64,000 bases of DNA. Origin: Shewanella sp. Arc9-LZ. Its GTDB lineage: Bacteria; Pseudomonadota; Gammaproteobacteria; Enterobacterales; Shewanellaceae. The notes under the pieces were generated by a model, which saw only the letters and a program-made list of their open reading frames with translations, was not told the origin of the DNA and did not search any database. The position numbers and the translations under genes are program-made. The DNA lies in NCBI RefSeq assembly GCF_010092445.1, contig NZ_CP048031.1:4712001-4776000 (forward strand), written 5' to 3'. This document shows positions 1 to 8,696 of this stretch, one piece after another (position 1 is the first letter of the stretch; each line of letters begins with the position of its first letter).

Positions 1-1182
1 ATTTAACGGGTAGCCCATCGCATCATTCACCATAACTGACACTGGTTTTTTCCAATATTCCGCAGGCGGTTTGCCTAATAAGATGCAACGTTCAATCATA
101 TTACGCAGTTCACGAATGTTACCGGGCCAATCATGCTGTTGCAGTACTTGTAGGTCTTCGTGACTCCAAATAACATCTTTAATACCCAGCTCTTGTGACA
201 ACTGCAAGGTAAAGTAATGAGTCAGCTCAACAACATCTTCTGGCCGAGAGCGCAAAGATGGAATAACAATGTTCAATACATTCAAACGATAAAATAAATC
301 ACGTCTGAAACGACCCGCTTCAACTTCATCAATTAATAAACGATTAGTGGCCGCGACAACGCGCACATTAATATCGATTTCTTTTTCACTTCCTACAGGA
401 CGAATAGCACGTTGCTCAAGCACTCTGAGTAAAGCGGTTTGCATGTTCATCGGCATTTCGCCAATTTCGTCCAAAAATATCGTGCCACCAGAGGCATAAC
501 TAAATAACCCTTCACGATTACCTTTAGCCCCGGTAAATGCGCCCGCTGTATGGCCAAAGAGTTCACTGGCTAACAATTCAGGGGCGATGGCACCACAGTT
601 TACTGGGACAAATGCACCACTTCGCCCACTCTGTAGATGTAATTGTCTGGCCACCAGCTCTTTACCTGTGCCTGATTCGCCCTCTATTAATACAACTGCG
701 TTAGTCGGTGCGATGCGTTCAATGACCTCTTTCACATCACGGATAGCTTCACTGTTGCCGATAATGGTGGATGACTGTCCGTGCGATAGTTCTCGCCTTA
801 GCATAAAATTTTCACGCTTTAGCAATCGTTTCTCGATACAGCGGTCAACGGCGGTAATCATTTGTTCTAAGTGAAACGGTTTCATAATGAAATCAGAGGC
901 GCCAGCACGTAATGCTTTGATTGCCACATCCATATCAGCATAACCGGTCATAAAAATGATATCTGATTGACGATCTGGATCATCTAGCGCTTCATGCCAC
1001 TCGATACCTGAACGGTCGGGCAATCGAATATCAACAATCAATAAATCGAAATGGCCATGACTGCGTAACTCTTCTGCTTGGGCTATTGTGGAGGCGGTTT
1101 CGACCAAGGCAAACTTTTTTGCCAAGGCTTTCATCAAAAAACTACGCATACCGGGCTCATCATCAACGATAAGAACCGACAT
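1..1182 (-). CDS. Sigma-54-dependent response regulator (NtrC family), C-terminus cut by window edge
   Basis: The reverse strand reads openly from an ATG at 1182 to the window edge, giving 394 residues without a stop. An N-terminal receiver domain has the acidic pair D7/D8, a phosphoacceptor D51 in LLIVDIRLPD and K101. A sigma-54 AAA+ domain follows, with Walker A GESGTGKE, the sigma-54 contact loop GAFTGA and Walker B GTIFLDEIGEM. The Fis-type DNA-binding helix-turn-helix expected at the C-terminus lies outside the window. Proteins of this family are phosphorylated by a partner histidine kinase and activate promoters with -24/-12 elements. The partner kinase is probably beyond the left edge. 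The gene diverges from tupA, whose upstream region carries such a promoter, so local control is an attractive inference. Confidence 0.93.
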   Translation of the reverse strand, partial: MSVLIVDDEPGMRSFLMKALAKKFALVETASTIAQAEELRSHGHFDLLIVDIRLPDRSGIEWHEALDDPDRQSDIIFMTGYADMDVAIKALRAGASDFIMKPFHLEQMITAVDRCIEKRLLKRENFMLRRELSHGQSSTIIGNSEAIRDVKEVIERIAPTNAVVLIEGESGTGKELVARQLHLQSGRSGAFVPVNCGAIAPELLASELFGHTAGAFTGAKGNREGLFSYASGGTIFLDEIGEMPMNMQTALLRVLEQRAIRPVGSEKEIDINVRVVAATNRLLIDEVEAGRFRRDLFYRLNVLNIVIPSLRSRPEDVVELTHYFTLQLSQELGIKDVIWSHEDLQVLQQHDWPGNIRELRNMIERCILLGKPPAEYWKKPVSVMVNDAMGYPLN

Positions 1183-1517
1183 AGTGGTCTTGCTTACTGG
1201 GGAAATATGTTCATCTGGACTCATAAATGGACTCTTATTTGGACATTTTGTCGCGCTTTTCACCACTGTATCATCGAATTCACATCACTTGGTCACTATG
1301 AACCACAGAAAAGTGATCGTGGGACAATTTGTCTAATATAAATTGTTAAAGCTTGGGAGCAAGTTCACAGTTTCGATTTTATGCGTGAACTGTAATTGCA
1401 TTAACACTGCTTGGCATCTAACTTGCTTATTGCATTAGTAATTAAGCAAAACGGCTTAATGTTTTGTACAAGTTTTCAGTATGAACATCATGATTATTAA
1501 TATATCAAGGAGCGGCA
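1183..1517. other. Divergent intergenic region with repeated motifs
   Basis: This spacer separates the response-regulator start from tupA. It holds three TGGAC pentamers spaced exactly 12 bp apart (1216, 1228, 1240), an 11-bp near-palindrome GACAATTTGTC at 1323-1333, and inverted GTTCAC/GTGAAC arms in the 1365-1392 stretch. Such elements upstream of a sigma-54 promoter are where an enhancer-binding protein would sit. Their role here is inferred. No gene is supported: the two plus-strand open frames through 1078-1341 start inside the regulator on the opposite strand. Confidence 0.4.
1411..1428 (+). promoter_or_regulatory. Candidate sigma-54 (-24/-12) promoter of the tup-moa operon
   Basis: TTGGCAT at 1411-1417 and TTGCTT at 1423-1428 match the sigma-54 consensus, with the required 10 bp between the invariant GG and GC. 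Transcription would begin near 1437, about 80 bp before tupA. The divergent neighbour encodes a sigma-54 activator, which supports the call. Sequence alone cannot prove use. Confidence 0.65.
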
Positions 1518-2342
1518 ATGTTAAAACTCAAAGCAAGCGTTAGTATTCTGTTGGCGGCATCGGTACTCAGCGGAGCAATGTTCAGCACAACTGCACTCGC
1601 AAATGAAGTGATTAAGTTAGCGACCACGACCAGTACTGAAAACTCAGGATTACTTGGTGCGCTGTTACCTAAATTTGAAGCAGAATCAGGCTATAGTGTA
1701 CAAGTGATTGCTACGGGTACAGGTAAAGCATTGAAGCTGGCAAGTCAGGGAGATGTTGATGTCGTTATGACTCATGCTCCAGAAGCCGAAGCACAGTTTG
1801 TTGCTGACGGTTATGGTATTGAGCCTCGCGGAATTATGGAAAATGATTTTATTGTATTAGGGCCTAAAAATGATCCGGCTGGGCTCAAGTCGAGCAAAGA
1901 TGCCACTGAAGCATTTAGCAAAATAGCTCATAAGCCAAGTAAATTTATTTCTCGTGGTGATAACTCTGGTACTAATATGAAAGAGTTAGCCATTTGGAAA
2001 GATGCGGGCGTTAAACCTGAATTTAGCGGCTATACCTCCGTTGGGCAAGGCATGGGTAAAACCTTATTAATGGCCAATGAGTTTCAGGCTTATACATTAG
2101 CGGATCGCGGTACGTTTATTGCTTATAAAGCTAAGCTAGACCTTAATATTAGTTTTGAAGGTGGCGCGGAATTAGCTAACCCTTACCAAATTATTTTGAT
2201 CAACCCTACAAAATACCCAGACTTGAATCATAAAGGGGCAAGAGCATTAAGCGATTGGTTTATTAGCCCTGCAACGCAAACTATGATCAATAATTATAAA
2301 GTGCAAGGAGAGCAATTGTTTAAGGCAACTTATAAAAAATGA
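1518..2342 (+). CDS. tupA: Tungstate ABC transporter, periplasmic binding protein
   Basis: A 274-residue exported binding protein. A signal peptide ends near residue 28 (TALA|NE). The mature protein begins with the TTTSTENSG ligand-binding segment typical of TupA/WtpA-type tungstate binders, followed by the GTGKAL and DVDVVMTHAPEAE segments of that family. It captures tungstate in the periplasm for the TupBC transporter. A good ribosome site (AAGGAG) precedes the ATG. Its stop overlaps the tupB start (ATGA), and the downstream cofactor genes support an oxyanion role. Preference for tungstate over molybdate is inferred from family resemblance. This is the first gene after the sigma-54 promoter. 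Confidence 0.9.
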   Translation: MLKLKASVSILLAASVLSGAMFSTTALANEVIKLATTTSTENSGLLGALLPKFEAESGYSVQVIATGTGKALKLASQGDVDVVMTHAPEAEAQFVADGYGIEPRGIMENDFIVLGPKNDPAGLKSSKDATEAFSKIAHKPSKFISRGDNSGTNMKELAIWKDAGVKPEFSGYTSVGQGMGKTLLMANEFQAYTLADRGTFIAYKAKLDLNISFEGGAELANPYQIILINPTKYPDLNHKGARALSDWFISPATQTMINNYKVQGEQLFKATYKK

Positions 2343-3046
2343 GTGACGGCTGGTTAGCCCTATTGCAGCAAGCATTTAGCTTGCTGCTATCTTTTGACCC
2401 ACATGTGTGGGCAATTATTAACATCTCATTTTCGGTGTCTTTTGCCGCGCTGTTGATCACCATTGTTCCGTCGATGATGTTAGGCTTTATCCTCGCGTTT
2501 AGTCATTTCAAAGGCCGCTGGATCGTCACTAACTTAGTGCAAACATTGCAATCCATTCCTACTGTCGTGATTGGTTTATTAGTATATTTATTGTTAACTC
2601 GCAATGGTGTCTTAGGCGATTTAAAGTGGCTATTCACCCAAAAAGGAATGATTTTAGGACAGATGTTAATTTGTGCTCCAGTATTAATCGCATTGTCGCA
2701 AGCCGCTTTTGCCAGTGTAGATCGTAGAGCGTGGGAAACATCTCGTACATTAGGAGCCTCATGGCTACGCGCGGTTTGGACCTTATGTCGTGAACTGCGG
2801 GGCCCCTTACTACTCGCCATTATTGCAGCGTTTAGTCGCATTTTAACTGAAGTAGGTTGCTCGATGATGGTAGGGGGTAATATTATGAATGTTACCCGTA
2901 ATATTCCCACCGCAATAGCACTTGAAACGAGCAAAGGCGATTTTGCACAAGCTATCGCGCTAGGATTAGTCTTATTGATATTAGCGGTAGTGTTAAACTT
3001 CATCTTAGGTTCATTGCGAGGCAAAGCCGTCCCGAGGAGTCATTAA
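2339..3046 (+). CDS. tupB: Tungstate ABC transporter permease
   Basis: A 235-residue inner-membrane permease with about five hydrophobic segments. The region ALSQAAFASVDRRAWETSRTLGAS matches the EAA-loop position where binding-protein-dependent permeases dock their ATPase (EAA-x3-G-x9 style). It overlaps tupA by 4 bp (ATGA) and tupC starts 2 bp after its stop, so the three are almost certainly translationally coupled. It forms the channel of the TupABC importer. Confidence 0.88.
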   Translation: MSDGWLALLQQAFSLLLSFDPHVWAIINISFSVSFAALLITIVPSMMLGFILAFSHFKGRWIVTNLVQTLQSIPTVVIGLLVYLLLTRNGVLGDLKWLFTQKGMILGQMLICAPVLIALSQAAFASVDRRAWETSRTLGASWLRAVWTLCRELRGPLLLAIIAAFSRILTEVGCSMMVGGNIMNVTRNIPTAIALETSKGDFAQAIALGLVLLILAVVLNFILGSLRGKAVPRSH

Positions 3047-3047
3047 A

Positions 3048-3797
3048 ATGACATTATCACATGACTCAGACACCTCTTTGGCCAGTATTCATGCAACTAA
3101 CCTACTGGTAACCTTTAATCAGCAGAGACTCTTTAGCGCAACTGATTTACATTTTAGCCAAGGTGATGTCATTTACCTGCAAGGTGACAATGGCTCGGGT
3201 AAATCGACCTTAATGAAACTCCTCGCTGGATTAATTAAACCAAACCAAGGCCAGATCACCAGCCAAGGATTTGCGCCTCAAACGTGGTGGCGACCGTCAT
3301 CTCTTTTAGGTAAAGCGGTTTATTTACATCAACATCCTTATCTTTTTGAAGGCACAGTAAAGTACAACTTAACCTACGCCTTGGATCAGCGGGCTTTAGC
3401 GCCTGAACAACGTAAAAAACGGATCCAACAGGCCATTCATATGGCTCAACTCACCGATTTACTGAATCATAATGCTAGTGATCTATCGGGTGGCGAGAGA
3501 CAACGTCTTGCCATTGCCAGAGCTTGGATTGCGCAACCTAAACTATTAATGCTTGATGAACCGATTTCGAATATGGATAAACACTCACAGCGCTTAGTGC
3601 TCGCGATGATTAATCAACTCAAACAAGACGGCACAGGACTGCTAATTAGCAGTCATCAAACTTGTGGCCTGACCGCGTTGTGTCAACAACATTGGCATAT
3701 AAAGCAACGCACAATTCATACCAGTATTCATGTACCCCAAACAGATGATTTACATGATACCCACACAACGGAATTACATTATGGCACCACAAATTGA
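3048..3797 (+). CDS. tupC: Tungstate ABC transporter ATP-binding protein
   Basis: A 249-residue ABC ATPase. Walker A is GDNGSGKST (46-54), the signature LSGGERQRL begins at residue 146, and Walker B ends LLMLDEP (about 166-172). It energises TupB. The C-terminal tail after the nucleotide-binding domain is short and rich in His and Thr ([13 protein letters not shown]), and I do not recognise a regulatory domain there. Its 3' end overlaps the start of mobA by 17 bp, linking transport to cofactor synthesis in one transcript. Confidence 0.88.
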   Translation: MTLSHDSDTSLASIHATNLLVTFNQQRLFSATDLHFSQGDVIYLQGDNGSGKSTLMKLLAGLIKPNQGQITSQGFAPQTWWRPSSLLGKAVYLHQHPYLFEGTVKYNLTYALDQRALAPEQRKKRIQQAIHMAQLTDLLNHNASDLSGGERQRLAIARAWIAQPKLLMLDEPISNMDKHSQRLVLAMINQLKQDGTGLLISSHQTCGLTALCQQHWHIKQRTIHTSIHVPQTDDLHDTHTTELHYGTTN

Positions 3798-4371
3798 TGC
3801 GGTGATTTTAGCTGGCGGCATGGCAAGACGAATGGGCGGCAATGACAAAGGCTTAGTGGATCTCAATGGCCAAGCGATGATTTGTCATACCATTAATAAG
3901 CTGTCGACTCAAGTGGATCAGATCCTGATTAACGCAAATCGAAACCAAGCTCAATATGAGCAATGGGGTTACACCGTTTTCAGCGATCAAGACAGCGGTT
4001 ATTTAGGCCCTTTAGCTGGAATGGTTACCGCCTTAAAACAGACTCAAGCTGATTATTTACTTGTGGTCCCTTGTGACTGTCCTATGCTGCCAACCGACTT
4101 AACCGCAAGGTTATTAGCTGCTTTAGAGCAACAACAAGCCGACCTTGCTGTTGCTAGTGATGGTGAATATGAACAACCCGTAGTGTTATTGCTAAAACCA
4201 CATCTGGCAGCATCGATGCAGGCTTTTTTAGATGCGGGAGAGCGCAAAATTGATTTTTGGTATCGCCAACATAAAGTGGCAGTAGAAAGTTTTTCTGACC
4301 AACCCAATGCATTCGTTAACATTAATACACCAGAACAAAAACAGCAGTTAGCAACGCAAATTGCCAAGTAA
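3781..4371 (+). CDS. mobA: Molybdenum cofactor guanylyltransferase MobA
   Basis: A 196-residue protein that attaches GMP from GTP to molybdopterin to make the guanine dinucleotide cofactor. The nucleotide-binding signature [15 protein letters not shown] is at residues 10-24, and PCDCPMLP is the typical metal-binding segment. The open frame extends upstream to an ATG at 3730, but the family N-terminus begins [12 protein letters not shown], so I place the start at 3781, overlapping tupC by 17 bp. It lies in the tungstate/molybdenum operon before mobB-moeA. Confidence 0.9.
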   Translation: MAPQIDAVILAGGMARRMGGNDKGLVDLNGQAMICHTINKLSTQVDQILINANRNQAQYEQWGYTVFSDQDSGYLGPLAGMVTALKQTQADYLLVVPCDCPMLPTDLTARLLAALEQQQADLAVASDGEYEQPVVLLLKPHLAASMQAFLDAGERKIDFWYRQHKVAVESFSDQPNAFVNINTPEQKQQLATQIAK

Positions 4372-4388
4372 TTCAGTAGAGGTACTTC

Positions 4389-6206
4389 ATGACAGCATTA
4401 TTTTCTAATCCATTGTCCATTCCCGTTTTGGGATTTTGTGCATACAGTGGCACAGGTAAAACCACTCTACTTAAACAGCTTATTCCGGCCTTAATTGAAC
4501 GCGGTTTACGTTTAGCCGTTATTAAGCACGCACATCATAATTTTGATGTTGATGTTCCGGGTAAAGACAGTTTCGAAATGCGCAAAGCTGGGGCAAGGCA
4601 AGTATTGGTAGCGTCTCATGTACGCTGGGCATTAATGACTGAAGATCCTGTTGATGACGACCCACAATTACAACATTTACTGCGTCAAATTGAAGCAGAC
4701 AAAGTCGATATCGTACTGGTAGAAGGCTTTAAAAAACTGGCATTACCTAAAATTGAATTACACCGTGCAGCACATAATAAACCTTTGATTCATATACATG
4801 ATGACAATATCGTTGCGATTGCCTGTTGTGATGAAACCACAGTACCAGATTCATTAACGCGCTTAGATTTAAACAACGTGGCGCAAATTGCTGATTTTGT
4901 ACAACACTATCAACAAAATTGGCAGACAGAAGAGGTCAACTTGCCGATTGATGCGAGCAAAGCGACACAAATGGACGATACGGCAAACAGTCAACACGGT
5001 ATTAGTGTATCCCAAGGCGTTGCGGCGGTATTAAGCCAAGTGACCCCCATTGTGGACACAGAATTAGTCAGTCTTTTCGATATTGATAATCGCGTACTGG
5101 CACATGATATTATTTCTGAAATAAACGTACCTCAACAAACTAACTCAGCAATGGACGGTTATGCCTTTGCGTTTAGTAACTTATCTAATAAACCTCTTAA
5201 AATCGTGGCAGAAGTATTAGCAGGACATCATTACTCCAATATGCTGCAAGACGGCGAAGCCGTGCGCATTATGACCGGAGCAACAGTGCCAAAAGGCGCT
5301 GACACCATTCAGCCACGAGAGCTAGCAAACGAACAAGATAACCTGTTAACCCTTTTTGAACATGAGCACATCGTTAAAGGTCAGCATGTACGTCTAGCAG
5401 GTGAAGATATTGCTAGCGGTGACGTCGCTTTAGCGGCAGGAAAACGTTTAGGTGCCGCTGAACTAGGTCTATTAGCATCACTTGGATTTGATCGACTACC
5501 TTTATTTAAACGCCCTACCGTCGCGGTATTTTCAACTGGCGATGAAGTCAGCCAACCAGGACAAACACTCAAACCAAACTGCATCTATGACTCAAATCGC
5601 TATACCGTATTATCGATGGCTAAAAAGCTCGGTTGTCAGGTTATCGATTTAGGCATTATTGAAGATGATGAACACATACTCACCGCGACGTTACGCAGTG
5701 CGGCAGAGCAAGCAGATATCGTCATCAGCTCTGGCGGCGTATCGGTGGGTAATGCTGATTACATTAAAACGGCACTCGCCAATGTGGGCAACACTCAATT
5801 TTGGCGAATTAACATGCGACCAGGTCGCCCTCTCGCGGTAGGGAATATTGACCAAAGCCTATTTTTTGGCTTACCGGGAAACCCTGTGGCGGTTATGGTG
5901 GCATTTTTACAGTTTGTGCAACCTGCTATCCGTAAATTAGCTGGCGAACTTCACTGGCAACCTCAGTTTATTCCTGCCATTGCACAGCATGCATTACGCA
6001 GTAAAACGGGGCGTACTGAATTTTTACGCGGTATTTATGCTATTGGGTCAGATGGCAGAATCAAGGTAAGTACCACGGGTGCGCAAGGGTCTGGCATGCT
6101 CAGCTCAATGGTCAGCGCTAATTGTTTAATTGTTATTGGTGATGATACTGCCAGCATACCTGCTGGCGAGTCTGTGTTTATTCAACCCTTTGCTGATTTA
6201 CTGTAA
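4389..6206 (+). CDS. MobB-MoeA fusion, molybdopterin metal-insertion protein
   Basis: A 605-residue fusion. Residues about 10-170 are a MobB-type GTPase-like domain with P-loop YSGTGKTT (19-26). After a variable linker, residues about 200-605 are MoeA, with NSAMDGYAF, the substrate-site segments SSGGVSVGNADY, RPGRPLAVG and FFGLPGNPVAVMV, and the C-terminal MoeA domain. MoeA inserts molybdate (or tungstate) into adenylated molybdopterin; MobB assists MobA in the dinucleotide step. In E. coli the two are separate proteins; the fusion is known from Shewanella-type genomes. Both domains look intact. It sits between mobA and moaA with gaps of 17 and 8 bp. Confidence 0.92.
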   Translation: MTALFSNPLSIPVLGFCAYSGTGKTTLLKQLIPALIERGLRLAVIKHAHHNFDVDVPGKDSFEMRKAGARQVLVASHVRWALMTEDPVDDDPQLQHLLRQIEADKVDIVLVEGFKKLALPKIELHRAAHNKPLIHIHDDNIVAIACCDETTVPDSLTRLDLNNVAQIADFVQHYQQNWQTEEVNLPIDASKATQMDDTANSQHGISVSQGVAAVLSQVTPIVDTELVSLFDIDNRVLAHDIISEINVPQQTNSAMDGYAFAFSNLSNKPLKIVAEVLAGHHYSNMLQDGEAVRIMTGATVPKGADTIQPRELANEQDNLLTLFEHEHIVKGQHVRLAGEDIASGDVALAAGKRLGAAELGLLASLGFDRLPLFKRPTVAVFSTGDEVSQPGQTLKPNCIYDSNRYTVLSMAKKLGCQVIDLGIIEDDEHILTATLRSAAEQADIVISSGGVSVGNADYIKTALANVGNTQFWRINMRPGRPLAVGNIDQSLFFGLPGNPVAVMVAFLQFVQPAIRKLAGELHWQPQFIPAIAQHALRSKTGRTEFLRGIYAIGSDGRIKVSTTGAQGSGMLSSMVSANCLIVIGDDTASIPAGESVFIQPFADLL

Positions 6207-6214
6207 GTGCTGAT

Positions 6215-7201
6215 ATGAGCCAACTTATCGACAGCTTTCAGCGAAAAGTAGATTATTTACGCTTATCGGTAACCGATCGTTGCGATTTTCGCTGTGTATA
6301 TTGCATGAGTGAAGATCCGACTTTTTTACCTAAATCACATGTTCTTAGTTTGGAAGAATTATCGTGGATAGCCCAAGCTTTTACAGAGCTTGGGGTAAAA
6401 AAAATACGCCTCACTGGTGGCGAGCCACTAGTGCGATCCGACTGTGACAAACTGGTCAAATTGTTAAAGCAATTGCCTGGTCTTGAAGAACTCTCTATGA
6501 CCACTAATGGGTCTCGGTTATCTAAGTTGGCGCAGCCACTGTTTGATAATGGTCTTAGCCGATTGAATATCAGCCTTGATACCTTAAACCCCGATGTGTT
6601 TGCGCAGCTAACACGTAACGGTAAACTGGAGCGTGTCATCGCTGGCATTGATGCCGCAATAGCGGCTGGCTTTCGTAACATCAAAATCAATGCGGTCATT
6701 CTACGCGGGCAAAACGATCATGAAGTATTAGATTTAGTTGAGTTCTGTCGCCAACGCCAACTCGATATTGCTTTTATTGAAGAAATGCCAATTGGACTCA
6801 TGGATGATCGCCATCGTCACCGTCATTGCTCAAGTGACGAAATCCGAAACATTATAGAAACGCGCTATCCCTTAATCGCTTCATCTAAACGCACAGGCGG
6901 CCCCTCTCGATATGTAAAGATGGCCGACAGCACGATTCGTATCGGATTTATATCGCCACACAGCAATGACTTTTGTCATGAATGTAATCGCGTAAGAGTG
7001 ACTGTTGAAGGGCAATTACTCTTGTGCTTAGGTAATGACAATGCCATTGATTTAAAATCAATTGTGCGACAATTCCCCGCCGATATTGAACGCCTTAAAC
7101 AAGCCATTACCGATGGAATGCAATACAAGCCGCAATCTCACCACTTTAACCTCAACGCTGCGCCACAAATATTACGCTTTATGAATGCCACTGGCGGCTA
7201 A
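6215..7201 (+). CDS. moaA: GTP 3',8-cyclase MoaA (radical SAM)
   Basis: A 328-residue radical SAM enzyme that starts molybdopterin synthesis by converting GTP to the 3',8-cyclo intermediate. The first [4Fe-4S] cluster ligands are C23, C27 and C30 (RCDFRCVYC). The second cluster is held by the CHEC pair and the downstream cysteine of LLLCLG near residues 258-275. TGGEPL is the SAM-binding segment, and the protein ends with the conserved Gly-Gly tail (ATGG). It follows mobB-moeA by 8 bp and closes the tup-mob-moe-moa operon. moaB-E and mog are not in the window. Confidence 0.95.
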   Translation: MSQLIDSFQRKVDYLRLSVTDRCDFRCVYCMSEDPTFLPKSHVLSLEELSWIAQAFTELGVKKIRLTGGEPLVRSDCDKLVKLLKQLPGLEELSMTTNGSRLSKLAQPLFDNGLSRLNISLDTLNPDVFAQLTRNGKLERVIAGIDAAIAAGFRNIKINAVILRGQNDHEVLDLVEFCRQRQLDIAFIEEMPIGLMDDRHRHRHCSSDEIRNIIETRYPLIASSKRTGGPSRYVKMADSTIRIGFISPHSNDFCHECNRVRVTVEGQLLLCLGNDNAIDLKSIVRQFPADIERLKQAITDGMQYKPQSHHFNLNAAPQILRFMNATGG

Positions 7202-7307
7202 TTGTTTTTGCTATCGTCAATGGTACACTTATGCCATGATTTGCCACTTCAAACTTGCGCGTTACATTACCAGTTTGAGATATTTTTTATCCACATTAAG
7301 GTGATTT

Positions 7308-7766
7308 ATGGCTCTGTCACGTAAAAGTTGGAACTATATTATTATTGGTGCCAGTGTATTTATGATTGCGGTGTTGTCTTTTATCAATGACAAAACCGCC
7401 AATGTCCCGGATGATACCGTGCCTTTATTTGACCTGCAGCTGCCGTTGAAACAATTACAACTTGATGGTATTTGGTTAAGTCAACAAGACGGACAGTGGC
7501 AGTGTCATTCGCAGGTGCTCAATTGTCAGCAATGGGCTTTATCATGGCAAAATATTAGTGTATCACCATTAAAAAATCAGCCGGAACATAGCCTTAAAGA
7601 GCAAACACTGTCTATTGCTATCGATAATATGCAAACAACACAATTATGGCGCTACTTTCCAAATGAAGGCTTGTTACAATCGTCCAGTCAAAATTGGTAT
7701 CTAGTACCGCCGAGTTTACGGGCCGGGTTACAACCTATATTAACCATACCTCCTCAACCAAAATAA
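7308..7766 (+). CDS. Conserved membrane-anchored protein of unknown function
   Basis: A 152-residue protein with one N-terminal hydrophobic segment (about residues 9-26, YIIIGASVFMIAVLSF). The rest is a soluble, Gln- and Trp-rich domain that would face the periplasm. No enzyme motif is visible. The start has an AAGGTG-like site nearby. It ends 9 bp before mutM on the same strand, so the two are probably cotranscribed. I do not recognise the family, and no function is proposed. Confidence 0.7.
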   Translation: MALSRKSWNYIIIGASVFMIAVLSFINDKTANVPDDTVPLFDLQLPLKQLQLDGIWLSQQDGQWQCHSQVLNCQQWALSWQNISVSPLKNQPEHSLKEQTLSIAIDNMQTTQLWRYFPNEGLLQSSSQNWYLVPPSLRAGLQPILTIPPQPK

Positions 7767-7775
7767 TGAGTCATT

Positions 7776-8591
7776 ATGCCTGAATTACCAGAAGTTGAAG
7801 TAACCCGCCTAGGGATCAGTCCATACCTTATTGAACAAACGGTAAGTGAATTGATTGTGCGCAATGCCTCGCTTCGTTGGCCTGTGCCGGCTATTGCTCA
7901 AAACATTGTTGGTCAGCGTATTACCAATGTCCGCAGACGAGCGAAATACTTACTCATTGATACCAATGCAGGAATGACAATAGTGCATTTAGGCATGTCA
8001 GGTAGCTTACGTATTTTACCGCGCAATACCCCAATCGAAAAACATGACCATATTGATTTAGTACTCGAAAATGGCCGCATGTTGCGATTTAACGATCCAC
8101 GTCGCTTTGGTGCTTGGTTATGGTATGAATTACCAGAAGAAGCCCATCCACTGCTATCAAAGCTTGGCCCAGAACCACTAAGTCCTCATTTCACGCCATT
8201 ACAATTACAAGCAGCACTTGCTGGCAAGAAAAAGGCGATTAAGCTGTGCTTAATGGATAATCACATCGTGGTTGGAGCCGGTAATATTTACGCCAACGAA
8301 GCTTTATTTGCTGCCGGGATCCACCCCGAAGCCGCGGCAGGAAGCATTGATTTAGAACGGTTAACGATTCTTGTCAGTGAAGTTAAACAAATTTTGGCAC
8401 ACGCCATTGAACAAGGCGGAACAACATTAAAAGACTTTACTAATGCAGACGGTAAGCCAGGTTATTTTGCCCAAAAGCTGCATGTTTATGGCCGTGGCGG
8501 CAAAACCTGTACAGCCTGTGGCAATTTATTAAGTGAGATAAAACTGGGCCAACGTACCACGGTTTTTTGTGGTTTATGCCAACAGCGTTAG
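7776..8591 (+). CDS. mutM: Formamidopyrimidine-DNA glycosylase
   Basis: A 271-residue Fpg/MutM that excises 8-oxoguanine and ring-opened purines and nicks the abasic site. The mature N-terminal proline of MPELPEVE is the catalytic nucleophile, E3 and K57 (RRAKYLL) are present, and the C-terminal zinc finger has two CxxC pairs (CTAC, CGLC). Length is normal for the family. It follows the small anchored protein by 9 bp and converges on the wzi-like gene. Confidence 0.96.
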   Translation: MPELPEVEVTRLGISPYLIEQTVSELIVRNASLRWPVPAIAQNIVGQRITNVRRRAKYLLIDTNAGMTIVHLGMSGSLRILPRNTPIEKHDHIDLVLENGRMLRFNDPRRFGAWLWYELPEEAHPLLSKLGPEPLSPHFTPLQLQAALAGKKKAIKLCLMDNHIVVGAGNIYANEALFAAGIHPEAAAGSIDLERLTILVSEVKQILAHAIEQGGTTLKDFTNADGKPGYFAQKLHVYGRGGKTCTACGNLLSEIKLGQRTTVFCGLCQQR

Positions 8592-8631
8592 TCGGATAAA
8601 TAACGCCTAAATCGCATGTCAATTTACACAT

Positions 8632-8655
8632 AAAAAAGGGAGCCATTGGGCTCCC
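8632..8655 (-). terminator. Rho-independent terminator of the wzi-like gene
   Basis: GGGAGCC/GGCTCCC form a 7-bp stem with loop ATTG. On the minus strand the stem is followed by six T residues. It lies 40 bp past the stop of the minus-strand Wzi gene and could also help stop mutM transcripts. Confidence 0.75.
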
Positions 8656-8696
8656 TCATATCATCAACCTCAACTCGGGTTAATCAACCATAAGGC

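Noticed and set aside
587..874. Plus-strand open frame of 95 codons
   Set aside because: It is antisense to the receiver/AAA+ region of the response regulator, whose coding is clear.
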